From assembly GCA_012845835.1 (NCBI GenBank), contig JABAKD010000019.1:12102844-12166843 (forward strand): a stretch of 64,000 nt of DNA, given 5' to 3'. Position numbers and translations under genes: made by a program. Under the pieces are notes generated by a model that saw nothing but the letters and a program-made list of their open reading frames with translations, was not told the origin of the DNA and did no database searches. This DNA is from Undaria pinnatifida (taxonomy: Eukaryota; Sar; Phaeophyceae; Laminariales; Alariaceae). Positions within the stretch are counted from its first letter, which is position 1; the number at the start of each line of letters is the position of its first letter. Positions 10,346 through 21,241 of the stretch are shown piece by piece.

Positions 10346-11924
10346 GACAACACACGGGATGAGCAAGTAACAAGGAAGAAAAAAAACGGTTTCGCCTTAG
10401 GCCTGTATTTCCGGCCAGAATATGCCGGCACTAGAGATGGGGACCACAACCGAAACAAAATCCGTACGGCGACTCAACGCGGTATGAGGGCCAAACAAAC
10501 GTCCTCAGATTTCGTTCTATTGTGGATATGCCTCGTACCGTGAACATGGGTAAGTACAAGTGTGGTGGATTAGTTCCAAAAAAGTGTACCGAATTTTGCA
10601 AAAGTAGCTACCTGGTACATATTAAACCTAACAGCTACGCATATGTACACCGAACTGATGCTTTAAATATCGCAACTTGAAGAACAAAAAAAAAGTACAG
10701 CCAGCACGCGCGCGTGCGTGCGTACAAGCTAGCTGAACATGGCACTGAATTTTACGAAAAATAATTCAAGGACGTGAGCCGTGAGTTCGACGAATTTGTT
10801 CACTCAACAGAGAACAATCCATGCATAACACTGCCGTATACCAGGTATCAAACACGCAAGAATACATTGCCTCTTGAACGGAGATCAAGGCTATTTATCG
10901 ACAACGGGGGAAGCGCAAACGCCTAATATTATTAACAATAGCAAGGGGGCTTCGCCGGCGGCCGAGAAAGGGCCGCCGGCGCCGATAACAATAGCGACGC
11001 GTGTAAAAAAATTTACCAGAGCCGCCATTTTCGATGCGTGTGCTTGTCCCCTGGGGTTGGGAGAAAACCGGTCCAAAAATTTATCGCAGGGGGTGCACTT
11101 ACGATACGTTACTGCCATAGCTCATACGTCCGAACAGCTGCAGTTAGCGCGTTCGCTCCCAACGACAACACCCACTGCTGCTGTAACACAAGTACCCTCA
11201 CCCCGAAAGAGTTTTCGGAGCCAATTCGGCGACGCGCGCCGCTCCCACAATACCAAAAATCCGCAACAGGCAAGGGGACGCATCCACTTATGGCCAAAAC
11301 TACTGTACGTTCAATAAAGTATCGTGTACGTTACTTGGTCGATCGCTGTGCCGCGCGCAATAGCAGTGTAAACTGCACACCTAGCGTTTGCTGAGCAAGC
11401 ACGTCTTTAGGGCACACAAAGCTTGGAATAAACCCGGGATACGTTTAGTCTGGGGAAAAATCTGCGGGGGTAAAACGGTTTGATAAAACAAAACACCCAG
11501 CGAGCAAATCGAAGGAGAGGAGAAGCGAAAACCAATCTTCAACTCTCCATGAAAACCGAAGAAAAGAAAACGTCAAGTGTCACGTACTCGTTGCTCTTTG
11601 CAGTTGTCTCACATAGGCTGCATCAGAGAGTGGCGAGTGAGGTCGATAAGTTTGATACTTTCATCTTTCCATTTTGCGCTTCCCTCGCCAATCTCCAATG
11701 GGCCGATCATCCCAGAGCTCATCCCATTACACTTTCCCATCCCCAAAGCTATGTCATCACTTGGGCTAGTTAGGCTTGTTCCTGCGGCATTCTTCAATGT
11801 CGGCGTCCCCATCGGAAAAAGTACGCCAACCTACGAAGGTCGATTTCGTGATCTCAAACCTCCCGGAGTGCGTACTCGTCTCTCGTTTACTCGTACATTT
11901 TTTATTCATATATTTATTTTTCTC
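10346..11924. other. No gene recognised; one strong GC hairpin
   Basis: A near-perfect hairpin lies at about 10953-10982 (GCCGGCGGCC, short loop, GGCCGCCGGC). Frames of up to 147 codons at 10874-11317 and 11577-12020 lack motifs, and the latter runs into a SINE. Confidence 0.3.
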
Positions 11925-12213
11925 TACACACATCTACTTTCCAGCTTCTGGACAAGCCGTGGTCACAGGTGTCGTCCCTTCTCCCCCCCGGTTCTTGCCT
12001 TCAATTTTTATCGCGCATAGGGTTTTCAGCAATCCCACTGCTCTTCGATTTTTCATCGAGTGTTGCTAACTTACGCTCTCGCGCTTTCCGCAAGTCAATT
12101 TGTGCACAAAAAGTCTCCACGAATTTTTACGAGTATGCACTCGGGGGATTCCAACTAACGAAACTGACCTATGACAGGCTAGAGGATAACTTGACACCAC
12201 CGGGGCGACCGAC
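11925..12213 (-). mobile_element. tRNA-derived SINE (family A), copy 2
   Basis: On the minus strand GGTCGCCCCGGTGGTGTCA begins the head, GTTGGAATCCCCCGAG is the B-box region, and the body with ACTTGCGGAAAGCGCGAG and CACCTGTGACCACGGCTTG follows to a T/A-rich tail. It is highly similar to 2850-3160. A stray inverted piece (ACTTGCGGAAAGCGCAAG) lies just outside at about 12258-12276. Confidence 0.7.
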
Positions 12214-12475
12214 TCAAAATAAATACCCGTGATCGGGTCATCTCTTGAGTTAAAAATGACTTGCGGAAAGCGCAAGCGTGAGAGCTAAAAAAGAGGGGGG
12301 AAGGAAGAACAAGCGTGATTGGAGCCTGATGTGTGACGATAGACTGGCCCATTGAAACGACGAGCTAACGTATCAAAACAAGCACAATAGCAGAAACAGC
12401 AGCAAAGCAAGATTCAACAACGTAGGCGGTGCAGCGGGAGGCACAACCGCTCAAAAACTCACAATCTTCCATTTG

Positions 12476-12817
12476 TCATTTTGTGGGAACAACAATCTCC
12501 TCAACATCTCCCCACAAAACTGATATACTGCTGTACACTTGACAGCTTGGAACCCCTTTGCTTGATGACCTAGACCCATATTTGGATGGCTTCTCGGAGA
12601 AGTGACATTCTCCTGAAACTGACGGCTTGGAAGCCATTCGCTCTATGTCTACTACAACTGTAGTCTGCGTGACCAATGACTTGTGATTAGCTACTGATGA
12701 TACCTTGGTATGACACGATAGTACGCTCGGGACTGAGCTGGAGATCACTTGTAAACACTGCTTCAAAAGGAGATAACATATCCACAAATTGGCCAATGCA
12801 GTACGCCCAAAACCCAC
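12476..12817 (-). CDS. Uncertain hypothetical open frame, 113 codons
   Basis: This minus-strand frame has moderately protein-like composition in its C-terminal half (ECHFSEKPSKYGSRSSSKG). It has no domain, splice context or neighbour that supports it, and its start is arbitrary. I list it only because it is outside any repeat I can recognise. Confidence 0.12.
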   Translation of the reverse strand: MGFGRTALANLWICYLLLKQCLQVISSSVPSVLSCHTKVSSVANHKSLVTQTTVVVDIERMASKPSVSGECHFSEKPSKYGSRSSSKGVPSCQVYSSISVLWGDVEEIVVPTK

Positions 12818-12881
12818 ATCCCCCCGCTTCGCCCACCATGGGAATTACTTGATGGAAAAAGTATAGCCTTTCCATTTTGGG

Positions 12882-12924
12882 TGAGTCATAAGGTAGTGAG
12901 TCATAAGTCATGAGCAGTGAGTCA
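12882..12924 (+). promoter_or_regulatory. Three TGAGTCA sites in 43 bp
   Basis: TGAGTCATAAG-type units sit at 12882, 12897 and 12918. TGAGTCA is the classic AP-1/GCN4-type bZIP half-site pair. This may be a small tandem repeat with no function; no gene is assigned downstream. Confidence 0.25.
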
Positions 12925-13043
12925 TAAGATCATGACGCGGGGGCTAAATTTTCACCATCATAGTACAATTATATATTTCTGCTTCCCAACTTGGCAATTT
13001 TGGGTGCATCACGACTAATGAGTACATGGGGGAGGGGGGAGGG

Positions 13044-13190
13044 AGAGCGGGGGACGTGTTCTCATTTGTTGCTTGTCTCAGTGATTTGACAAATGACAAC
13101 GAATCCCTTTCGAGACGAACCGCCGTTCCCACTCCTCACAGAGACACCTCCAACATTTGGGCGCGAACAACGTTCTTTCCATAAACATGT
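13044..13190. repeat. Dispersed repeat with CCTCCAACATTTGGGCGC, copy 1
   Basis: The stretch contains TTCTCATTTGTTGCTTG, CCCTTTCGAGACGA and AGAGACACCTCCAACATTTG in the same order as 24392-24545 inside kinesin intron 3. It is a two-copy dispersed repeat of unknown origin. Confidence 0.55.
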
Positions 13191-15619
13191 TATATACACA
13201 AAATGTTAGCTCATCTTACCTCTTCCAAGTTTTGGACGTCTGTGGACACCATCATCAATCTCTCAGGATAGCGACCGTTTTTTCGCTACTATCCAACTTC
13301 TCCAAGAGGCAGGCGGAAAACACTATAGGGTAGGCCACGCCACATAACCCGGGGTTCGGGTCGAGGGTCGCTGAAACAACCCGTATCGATAAACAACAGC
13401 AGTGCCCGAACGTCATCGCCATGCGGACATATCAGCTACTTACTGATCTGTTCATGATCTGAGCCTTTCAGTGCAGACATATCCCTGGTCTATACGATCT
13501 GAATGGTCTATAGATCACGTTGTCGGGTGAAGGTCGGAACTGAACAAGTTAACATGTTTCCTGAGTTGGATCTGTACAACATAGATCCTGCGCAATATAT
13601 GGAAACATATACACATGAACAAGGATCTACTACAAATAATAGATGGCCAATGTGATTGAATCGTGATCAGTCTGATGTGAGAACCGTTAGCAATGAATAA
13701 CATACCAGCAACAACTGCGAACATACCACACGAGCGCACCATGAAAACACGCGAACCGCTGAGCATCCACACTCAATGCGATAACCGCCAGCGCAAAAAC
13801 TACGTGCACCAGTACGTGTGGAAGGTGCGTGTGGTGAAATTTCGAACGAATGATGCCTAGTCTAATGGTACTGCCAGAAAAATTGCTCATACTTGTAGGA
13901 GCATTCACTCGTATACTACAGCAGATATATCATATGATAACGACAGCCACGAGTCCACCACGGAGTCTGGGATTTGATTATGCGAGTTATGTGACGACAA
14001 TAACAAGGTGAAGCTGATGCCCCCCCCCTCCCCCACGCCAAATGTCCCATGCTATAATGCTGCACGCAAGAGTCAGCCCCCTGTTTGCGAAAGTCGTGCA
14101 GAGGGTGGTTACTTTAAATCTGGAGCACGAGCAGCAGCAGCAGCAGCAGCAGCTGTGGCCTCTCATGTCTCATGCTCTCATGTTGCAAACAAGAGTCAGT
14201 CCCTGTTTGTGAAAGTCAAGTAGCGACGGGTTTGGTTAAAATGCATCTTCTGTTCTTACGGCAGTGCAACAACTTGGAGGTTACGGTTCCAAACAAGGTG
14301 GCAAAAAAAACCAAAAAGCAAGATGCGCACCAGGAACATAGCAACTCCAGTGCGACTAAACGCGCATTGTGTGCAGGAGCGGCCTGCACACAAGCTGTGC
14401 ACCTCGGTGGTCTTACTGGTCGGGGCTGGCCTCTGGCCGCTTGGTTGTTGTATAACAAAGCGCCACCACGCCTCGTGACTGCCCTTGCCGACACCGAGCC
14501 CCCCAAAGGATTAGGGTTAGGTCAAGGGTAAAGGTTCAAGTTGGTTTGGAGTATGGAGCAGTACTGCTGTACAAGGTTGCGACGGACCTGTCGCGACCTG
14601 CACAATTTGTGTGCAGGCTACTCCTGCACATGGTGGAGGGGGGGTTACAACTGGACGAGGAGAGACGAGCGGCCAGACGAGACACAAGGCTGCGTGCAAC
14701 CGGAACATAACGTTGTGACAGGTCTACGTACGCAGTTCATTCATTCGGGCCGCACAAGGCTGTACGTATGCAACACGCAAGAAAACACAACCTGTCGATC
14801 GATTTTGGAACACTTTTTCCCCTCGAGAAACGAGCAGAGTGCAAGCGCCGAGCGACGCGTCTATGGAAAGATAAAAGCTATCTACCCACGGGATCTTATT
14901 CCTCGAATATATCTCTCAAAAGCCACCACTTGTTGTGGTGTGTGCCCCCTCTTGTTTTAGAGTAAATCGCTCATGACATCCGTCTGAGGGGGTGTGATAT
15001 CTTGCGAGCTACCAGGTATCTGGTATGCCTTGTATACGGTAAGATCGCACAAGCCAGATGCCAAAGAGAAACCAAGTCATTCCGCCGATCGCGTGTACAA
15101 GTATGTAAGCTCGCGTTTACGAGTATAGGCTGGCAGAGATAACGGTGCTCGCTCGGTACGGTAATGGTTGTTACCCAAATAGGAGGGGCTTTCGACGTTG
15201 GCCGCGTTGTTTTCGCTTCCACACCCTCCGCCCCCACCCCGTATGGCCAAATTCGAGTAGCAATGGCTCAGCGCACACGGGTATTGCTACAGCTAGGGAC
15301 CCATTTGTGGTGCAACTATCGTCAACTTGTATGCGTTTCGGTGTGATGTTGCTTCGCGGCGGAAACATGACATACTCTGATGTAGCAAAACATAGCTTCA
15401 GCCACATCGAACAGGGTCCGAAGTTTTTGGCGCCGTGAATATGAAAAAGTTGCATCCGCTGGTGGTGAAGTCATCTTATTATCTTCGGGTAAGCCGGGCA
15501 CAACATGGAGCTTTGAGCGTTCAATCTGGAAAAGGGAAGGAGGAAAGGGGGGGGGGACGAAAGTGTAAAATACTCTTGTCTTTTGGGGAAAATCAAGGAA
15601 AATATATTATAAAAATTAA
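13191..15619. other. No gene recognised; small inverted and direct repeats
   Basis: There is a short GCA run at about 14130-14153. A direct repeat of AAGAGTCAG-CCCTGTTTG occurs near 14068 and 14191. An inverted pair involves GTGTGCAGGAGCGGCCTGCA (about 14369) and its complement near 14610. None suggests a coding gene; frames up to 139 codons have no motif. Confidence 0.3.
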
Positions 15620-15848
15620 AATACACTCCAGCTGTGAGATCGAAGATTTCGTCGAAACTCATCTTTGCAAGCTGTGTGTGATACTCCGATCGCGCGCATT
15701 ACGAGTTGTGTATCCTCATTAAGGATATAGGTCGGCGACTCCCCTTACAGCTACAGTGTAGCTATCAGGGTCAACAGGATGATTTTAGTCAGTCTGTGCG
15801 CGGAAACTATAAAACCCGTTTCTGAGGGGGACAAAATCTGACAGCTGT
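15620..15848. mobile_element. Short element carrying the TQLAKM/LTAG motif, full copy 1
   Basis: The ends are CAGCTGTGAGATCGAAGATT and, inverted, CACAGCTGTCAGATTTTGTC, so the unit looks like a ~230-bp inverted-repeat element. Read on the minus strand it encodes EYHTQLAKMSFDEIFDLTAG followed by VYFNFYNIF. A GGTCGGCGACTCCCCTTA block in the middle is shared with the copies at 38446-38681 and 61380-61507. Confidence 0.6.
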
Positions 15849-16799
15849 GAAGGCAAAGGGGGAGCCTGGTTTTGATCAAAAGCGAGCGGGTTTGGATATC
15901 TCAAAAGGCAGAACAAGTGTACGTACTCGGAGGACCTTCGTACAACGTAGCCACCCTGTCAATAGCAAAAGGTGTTCTACCAGCGGGTACATGAGTACCG
16001 GTACTGTACATAGCAGGTATGGCGTCACATGCCGGGAAGCGTAATAGCATACCTGGCACGAAGCTTCCCTCCCGAGAGGTCACTAATGGACTACAAGCTG
16101 GCTGCTGTCTTATCATAAAACACAAAACTTCGCTGGCGGCATACGGTAAAAGAAGCCACTTTTGGCGTAAAAATAAGGACCCTCCAGTATTCACATCAAT
16201 ATCTCAAGGATCTCTATAATTACGCCGAAAGAAGAGGAAATATTATTGCGACGGCTTTCATGGGCAGTGGTTATGGGCAAGGACAAGACTTCGGCGCAGT
16301 TGGTTAATAATGACACGAGTACTGCCCTAACTGCAGATTGCGTGAGGCGATCTAGGATACCTTCGGCTGCTGCTATTGTTGCTGACACTGCTCTAGACAA
16401 GACCGATGTTGCAGTTGATGCTATTGCTTGCCCCAGCGAAAGTATGCATACGTACCAAGCAACATCTGAGACTTCGGCGACGAGCACGCAGTTGAGTCCG
16501 CATTCCGCTTCGCATTGTGCACGCAACATTTTCTGAGTCTTTTTGAAAAATATTATTCGTACATACTCGTGAAGACCGCCATAAAAACAGGCATTGCTGC
16601 TTGCTGTACGCAGTCGCACCCCCCCCCCTAAAAGCTGTGACAACACTGAAAAGGATCGGGCGTACGAACAAGAGTAAAACGGACACAACGTATATGGGAA
16701 CGGTCACAAAGCGAAAACTTCGAAACACACAGAACAGAGAAGGAGCCACAGCAATCGTCACAAACGTAAAACGGGAATGACATGCCTTCACGTACATAC
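15849..16799. other. No gene recognised
   Basis: Frames up to 165 codons (16191-16688 minus) overlap others on both strands and have no domain, splice sites or repeat identity that I can name. Confidence 0.3.
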
Positions 16800-17060
16800 A
16801 TTCTACTCCCCAGCTCATCACATTTTACAGCGACCTCCTGGACAAAAGCCGCGGTCAGAGATGTCTTCCCTTCTCCCCCGCACACGCTTCATTATATCGC
16901 GCATAGAGATCAGCGATCCTACTTGTTACTGGTAGCTCTTTATGCTCGTCCATTATCATCGAATTTTGCTAACTCACGCTCTCGCGCTTTCCGCTCGTCA
17001 ATTTTCACGCAAGAAAAAATGCCCTACGAGCACGAGTACGCACTCGGTGAGTGAACCCAC
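16800..17060 (-). mobile_element. Old, diverged SINE family A copy
   Basis: The family A order is kept on the plus strand: CTGGACAAAAGCCGCGGTCA, TATCGCGCATAGAGATCAGC, TTGCTAACTCACGCTCTCGC, GCTTTCCGC and an ACGAGTACGCACTCGG region. Divergence is high and the tRNA-like head is lost. Confidence 0.55.
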
Positions 17061-17592
17061 GGCCTTGACGTCACTCGGGACGAGATTCACCTACAGCCTA
17101 TTCCTCCATCGCAGATCGGAGACGCCACATACCCACGCCCGAATTACATCAACATATGAACGGAAATATAACGACCCTTATTTAATAAATGTTAGAACCA
17201 ATTAATCTTATACTTCGGTCCAAAGCGGAAAAATTCGATACCGTGGGAGCATGAGAAAAAGACGTACACAAAAAAAAACAGGCGGCTTGCTGTGCCTCGT
17301 ACGTACCCACGGCGGGTGGGCAAGAAACACGATCGGCGGGGTCGATGGCGAAAGCAGCCGGCGGTAACTTGGAAGGGAGGTTCAGACTTCGTTGGGGGGG
17401 AGGGAATAATACACGACTTGAGAAGTGATCGCAACGCAACGCAAGCTAGTAGTCTCGAGGGGTCATCAATCATCGTGCAGTAAAAACACTGAATATGAAA
17501 CCTGGAGTAAATTAATTGATCATTGAAGCTAAAATCGTTTGTGTGAGATATACTCTCGGGAGCGGGGCCGGCAGGCCTCGCCCAATTCGCAC

Positions 17593-18141
17593 CTGCTGTG
17601 CCCGAATAGCCGCCTCCAATCGATCCACGTCTGCCTGGCTCGCGTGGATGCCCTTCTTCAATACGGTCCCGAAGCTGGTGCCCTCGATACTCTCGACCGG
17701 CATACCCATCCCAGCCACGCATCCCCCGCTAGCGTAGATTATGAGGGTATCCGATGCTGTTGTCTGGACGACGGCAAACGGGGTGCGATGGTGGGTGAGG
17801 GCCTTCAGGAGAGAGAGATCTCGCTCGCAAAGGTTTTCCGAGGGCTCGAAAGGAGCCCTGTCCTCGAACGCTGAGAGGAACGGGAGGCGTGTCACCGTCG
17901 ATAGTGATCGGGGGGGAAGTTCCTTCTCAGACTCCTCGGACTGTGGGTACATGAACCCTTTGCATGTGCTCGAACCCACACCCATTGGTACTGTTGATTT
18001 GGGTGCCTCCTCCCGCTGCTCCTGCTCCTCCTCCTGCTCCTTGCGATCTTCGCTTGATTCTTCCAGCGAAATGACGCCTTCCCGGTTCTCAGGAAATGAA
18101 GGCACCTTCCTACCTTGGCAAGAACCCGGTCTGTCCGCGTT
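17593..18141 (-). CDS. LOV/PAS-like domain exon (aureochrome-like, no photoactive cysteine)
   Basis: The proposed exon starts after AAGCTTTAG (minus strand) and ends at CAG before GTGCGAATT, 183 codons in phase. An acidic, Glu/Gln-rich segment (EEEQEQREEAP, about residues 37-47) precedes a domain beginning DLSLLKALTHHRTPFAVV and continuing TLIIYASGG, the pattern of aureochrome LOV domains (LVKAL...NFVVTD...IVYAS.GF). The segment after it (EGTSFGTVLKKGIHASQ) stands where LOV proteins have GRNCRFLQ, so the flavin-adduct cysteine is absent. The exon ends ADVDRLEAAIRAQQ, where LOV helices precede the NYRxDGxxFWN strand. I could not find that second half, nor a bZIP exon upstream, so this may be a fragment or a gene with unidentified distant exons. 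Without splicing the frame would stop at 17512. Confidence is moderate for a PAS/LOV fold and low for function. Confidence 0.5.
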
Positions 18142-20835
18142 CTAAAGCTTTTCTCGTCCTTCTAAGGTTCCCCTATGGGAGACACACGCAGAAACGCCGA
18201 ACTGCTGCTGTTGTTGCTGCCGCTGCTGCTGCTGCCGGCCACCGCCGCCGCTGCTCCTTCTGTAACCTCCCTCCTCGTGAGTTTATTTTTCTACAAAAAC
18301 CACAACTGGATTTTGCAGTTCAGTTTCCGGCGCCCTATATTTTCTGCGCGTTTGCTTTTTAGAGCACGGGAATGAGAAGAACCTCTGTAATATGCTGCGA
18401 CCCCTGCAAGAGCTCGAGGGAATATGCAAAACGAAGGGCTTCTCACTGCCGAGCTGCTGTGAGATGGCAGGGGTGTGACGGCAAAGATCAGTGGTACCCA
18501 AGCAAGCAACGTCGGCTTCCCTCCTTTCACCGGTGTGAATACTTCAGCAGGGTATGCGTCTGAACATTTCGAGAAAACCGGAACGCACTTTTCCCCAAAA
18601 AAATTACCCTTCAGCCCCTCAGCCTTCTTCAAGTAACGCCGTTTTGATGAAACCCCGGGGCGTTTTTAAGGGACTGTGGCCGTTGGAGTTGGTAACCTCG
18701 CACCGCGACCGGAGGCAGAGCAACTGCAGCGGTAGGAAAAGGACAGACTCCCTATCGGGAAGCCCCGAAGAACTGGAGGCATCGAGTGAGCGCCTGCACT
18801 GAACGTATTCATTCACGTGCTGCTGCTGATTTCTGGTGAGTCATGTCTCGACGGCGAGCCGTGCGTGCGCGTACAGGAGGAGTGATTCGACAGGAAATCG
18901 ATCGCGCGTTTGGTTTTCTAGTTACTATCGACGAGATCGATCGACTCCTGCTTTAGTCGTCCCGTGTCCAACATGGCACTCAGAGAGAGAGAGAGAGGTA
19001 TCCATGCACCGAGTGCAAGACAGCAGTATACTACGTACTTGCATTCACTTCGTCATCCGGCGATCGCCGTGGGTTTTTCCAGGTGGTAATGGGACCGCAC
19101 GAAAAACTGACACAAGAACCTTTCAGGAAAATACACGTTGACCTTTATTTCTATCCGTCCGCGCCATTTTATGGCACGACACGACCACCATCGCACTAGA
19201 AAAGCTCGTAGGTCCCGGCCATAGCCCCTTGAGCGCCTACCTGTTGCGCGCACACTGATTTCCTTAAGCTGCAGAGCCGTAGCTTGAGGGCTGGGTTGCT
19301 GTGCGATGTATGCCCTTGGTACGTGCGAAAAGTATATAATTGCAGGCGCAAACCGGTAGGGAGGGTGGAATTCGGCAGGAATTCTGGTTGTGTGCGTGTT
19401 TTTCCCAACGATATTCGTACCAGGTAGAAAAATAAATACTGAAGTATAGACTGTAGAGAGCATACTGTTAACGACGGCAACGATCCTACCCAGCAGCAGA
19501 GACACCGGTGCTCACGTTTGGCCTTGCGAAGCAAAGCTTGTTTGCACCCGCGCTGTCCTGCCAAAACCGGAGCTTAAACCCATTCTCTGCGATAGCAGTA
19601 GTAAGTATTTGCGCTCTTTTATCTCCGGCTGCCATCTTGTTCGACTTGCAAGGCACCCAAAGGTGGTGTCTACCAGGAACAGGTTTTGCCGTCTGTGTGC
19701 CCTCGCACAATGACCCAAGTCTGTCTCGCGTTCCATCCAATCTCTTGTACTTACCGTTGACTGAGGCTGCTGTGTAGCACAGGGAGGAGGAGTACCACTA
19801 CTACTGATGCCTGCAGCAGCAGTACGCACAAAATGCCAGTACCACTACGTACTGCGCTTACTGTGATTCATCATACCTGAGCGATACTTTTAAATGTGTC
19901 TTGTTCTTACCAGTGTGTTGCAGTTGCCACCCTCCCTGTGCAGTTGCCTCACACATGTCATACTCACACCTGATGTGCCTCGTAGACGAATCCTCAGGAT
20001 CGCACGGGCTCTCTTGTAGCACGTTCTACCTTCTCCAATCTTCTGGACCCTAGCCGGCTTCGCGACCGTCGTTTGGAATCCTTTCTCTCTTGTACCATAT
20101 CGCAGCTGCATACATTTTTGTTTTTGTGACAAGTCACGTGACATCTGCTTCGCATGGTACAGCTAAGGAAACAAAAGTGGCAAGCAACCAAGTATATCGT
20201 ACCTGCTGGAGGGGACCCAGCGGCAAATTTGAAGTGCTACAATATCCTGGTTGTATGCAATCCGTGCGTGGTACGCTGTAATGCTCTACAGCAATAGGAC
20301 TCCCTAGGTCATGTTTTCAAACAACAGCCTTGCACTGCAACAACGGCCCGTATCGTAATTACCTACACTTAGCCTGTCAAGTTTCATATAGACTAGACTT
20401 TAGCCACATAATAGACCTATCGGTTCTCTGATGTGCAAACGACCAACAGCGATACCTGGCATGGCATGGGACCCTACTAAACTCAAACGTGCGATCGCGC
20501 GGCGCTTGTTCCTTCGTAGCCCAACCCGCCCCGCGCGAGAGACGTAAGGCTCAAATATTGCTTCTCCCGTTTTGCACTTGGGTGCTCGAAATCTAACGCC
20601 AGAACAGTAGAGTACCGCTTGAGGCCCGGTGAACGATGTACTAGTAGTACGTGGATATACAACCTCTGGTTCGAAATAGTTTTCCGCCATTCCTCCACTC
20701 CTACTTTTTCCCGATCTTGCTTCAACCACCTTCCCGGTAAAATCCCCACTCTGCAGCCTTGCCATTGACCCGAAAGCATTTTGCCATTTCTTCGATAGCT
20801 AAGCGTAATCGCCAATGACATCCCCCATTTCGACT
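18142..20835. other. Region between the LOV-like exon and the kinesin; no gene assigned
   Basis: It could contain further exons of the LOV-like gene on the minus strand. A segment at about 18690-18800 is open on both strands with plausible splice-like ends but no motif. A short (GA)n run lies at about 18981-18998. Nothing else was identified. Confidence 0.3.
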
Positions 20836-20854
20836 GCCGGGCAATCTCTGACGC

Positions 20855-21130
20855 TCTTCCCCCCCCCCCCCCCCTCTCCCCCGCCCACCTCTCCCTCTCC
20901 TCCCTCCCCGCCTCCCCCCACCCCTCCTCTTCCCGACCCCCCCCGTCGCCCGCTTTCCTTTTCTCTGCCGCTCCCTCCCCATCTCCCCCCCTCGCACCGT
21001 TTCCCCTCATGCTCGCCGCCCCCTCCCTCTGCCTCCACCCTCTCTTTCCTCTACCCCACACCCCGTGTCTCCTCCCCACCTCTCCTCACTCCTCCCGCCC
21101 CCCTCTCTCCTCCCATCACTCCTTTCCCTG
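20855..21130. promoter_or_regulatory. Pyrimidine (CCT/CCC) tract upstream of the kinesin start
   Basis: About 275 bp are almost pure C and T on the plus strand, beginning with a long C run at about 20860. The tract ends about 110 bp before the kinesin ATG, so it probably covers the promoter or 5' leader. The opposite strand is G-rich with many GGG runs. The overlapping 110- to 198-codon frames are low-complexity artefacts. Confidence 0.4.
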
Positions 21131-21241
21131 CCCATTCACATCTATAAACATACGAAATCCTGTTCGTCCCTACCGTAACGAAATCAGACCGCTGGAATAA
21201 GCGCTGCCGTCGCGGCAACAGCACGCCAAGGAAGCGCCACG

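Noticed and set aside
2850-12213. Conserved frames such as KKSPRIYTSMHSGGFELTKLTY
   Set aside because: They recur only because they are translated SINE family A copies; the tRNA-like head and A tail explain the similarity.
20483-21147. Frames of 110-198 codons over the pyrimidine tract
   Set aside because: They are low-complexity translations (Pro/Ser or Gly/Arg) of a C/T tract.
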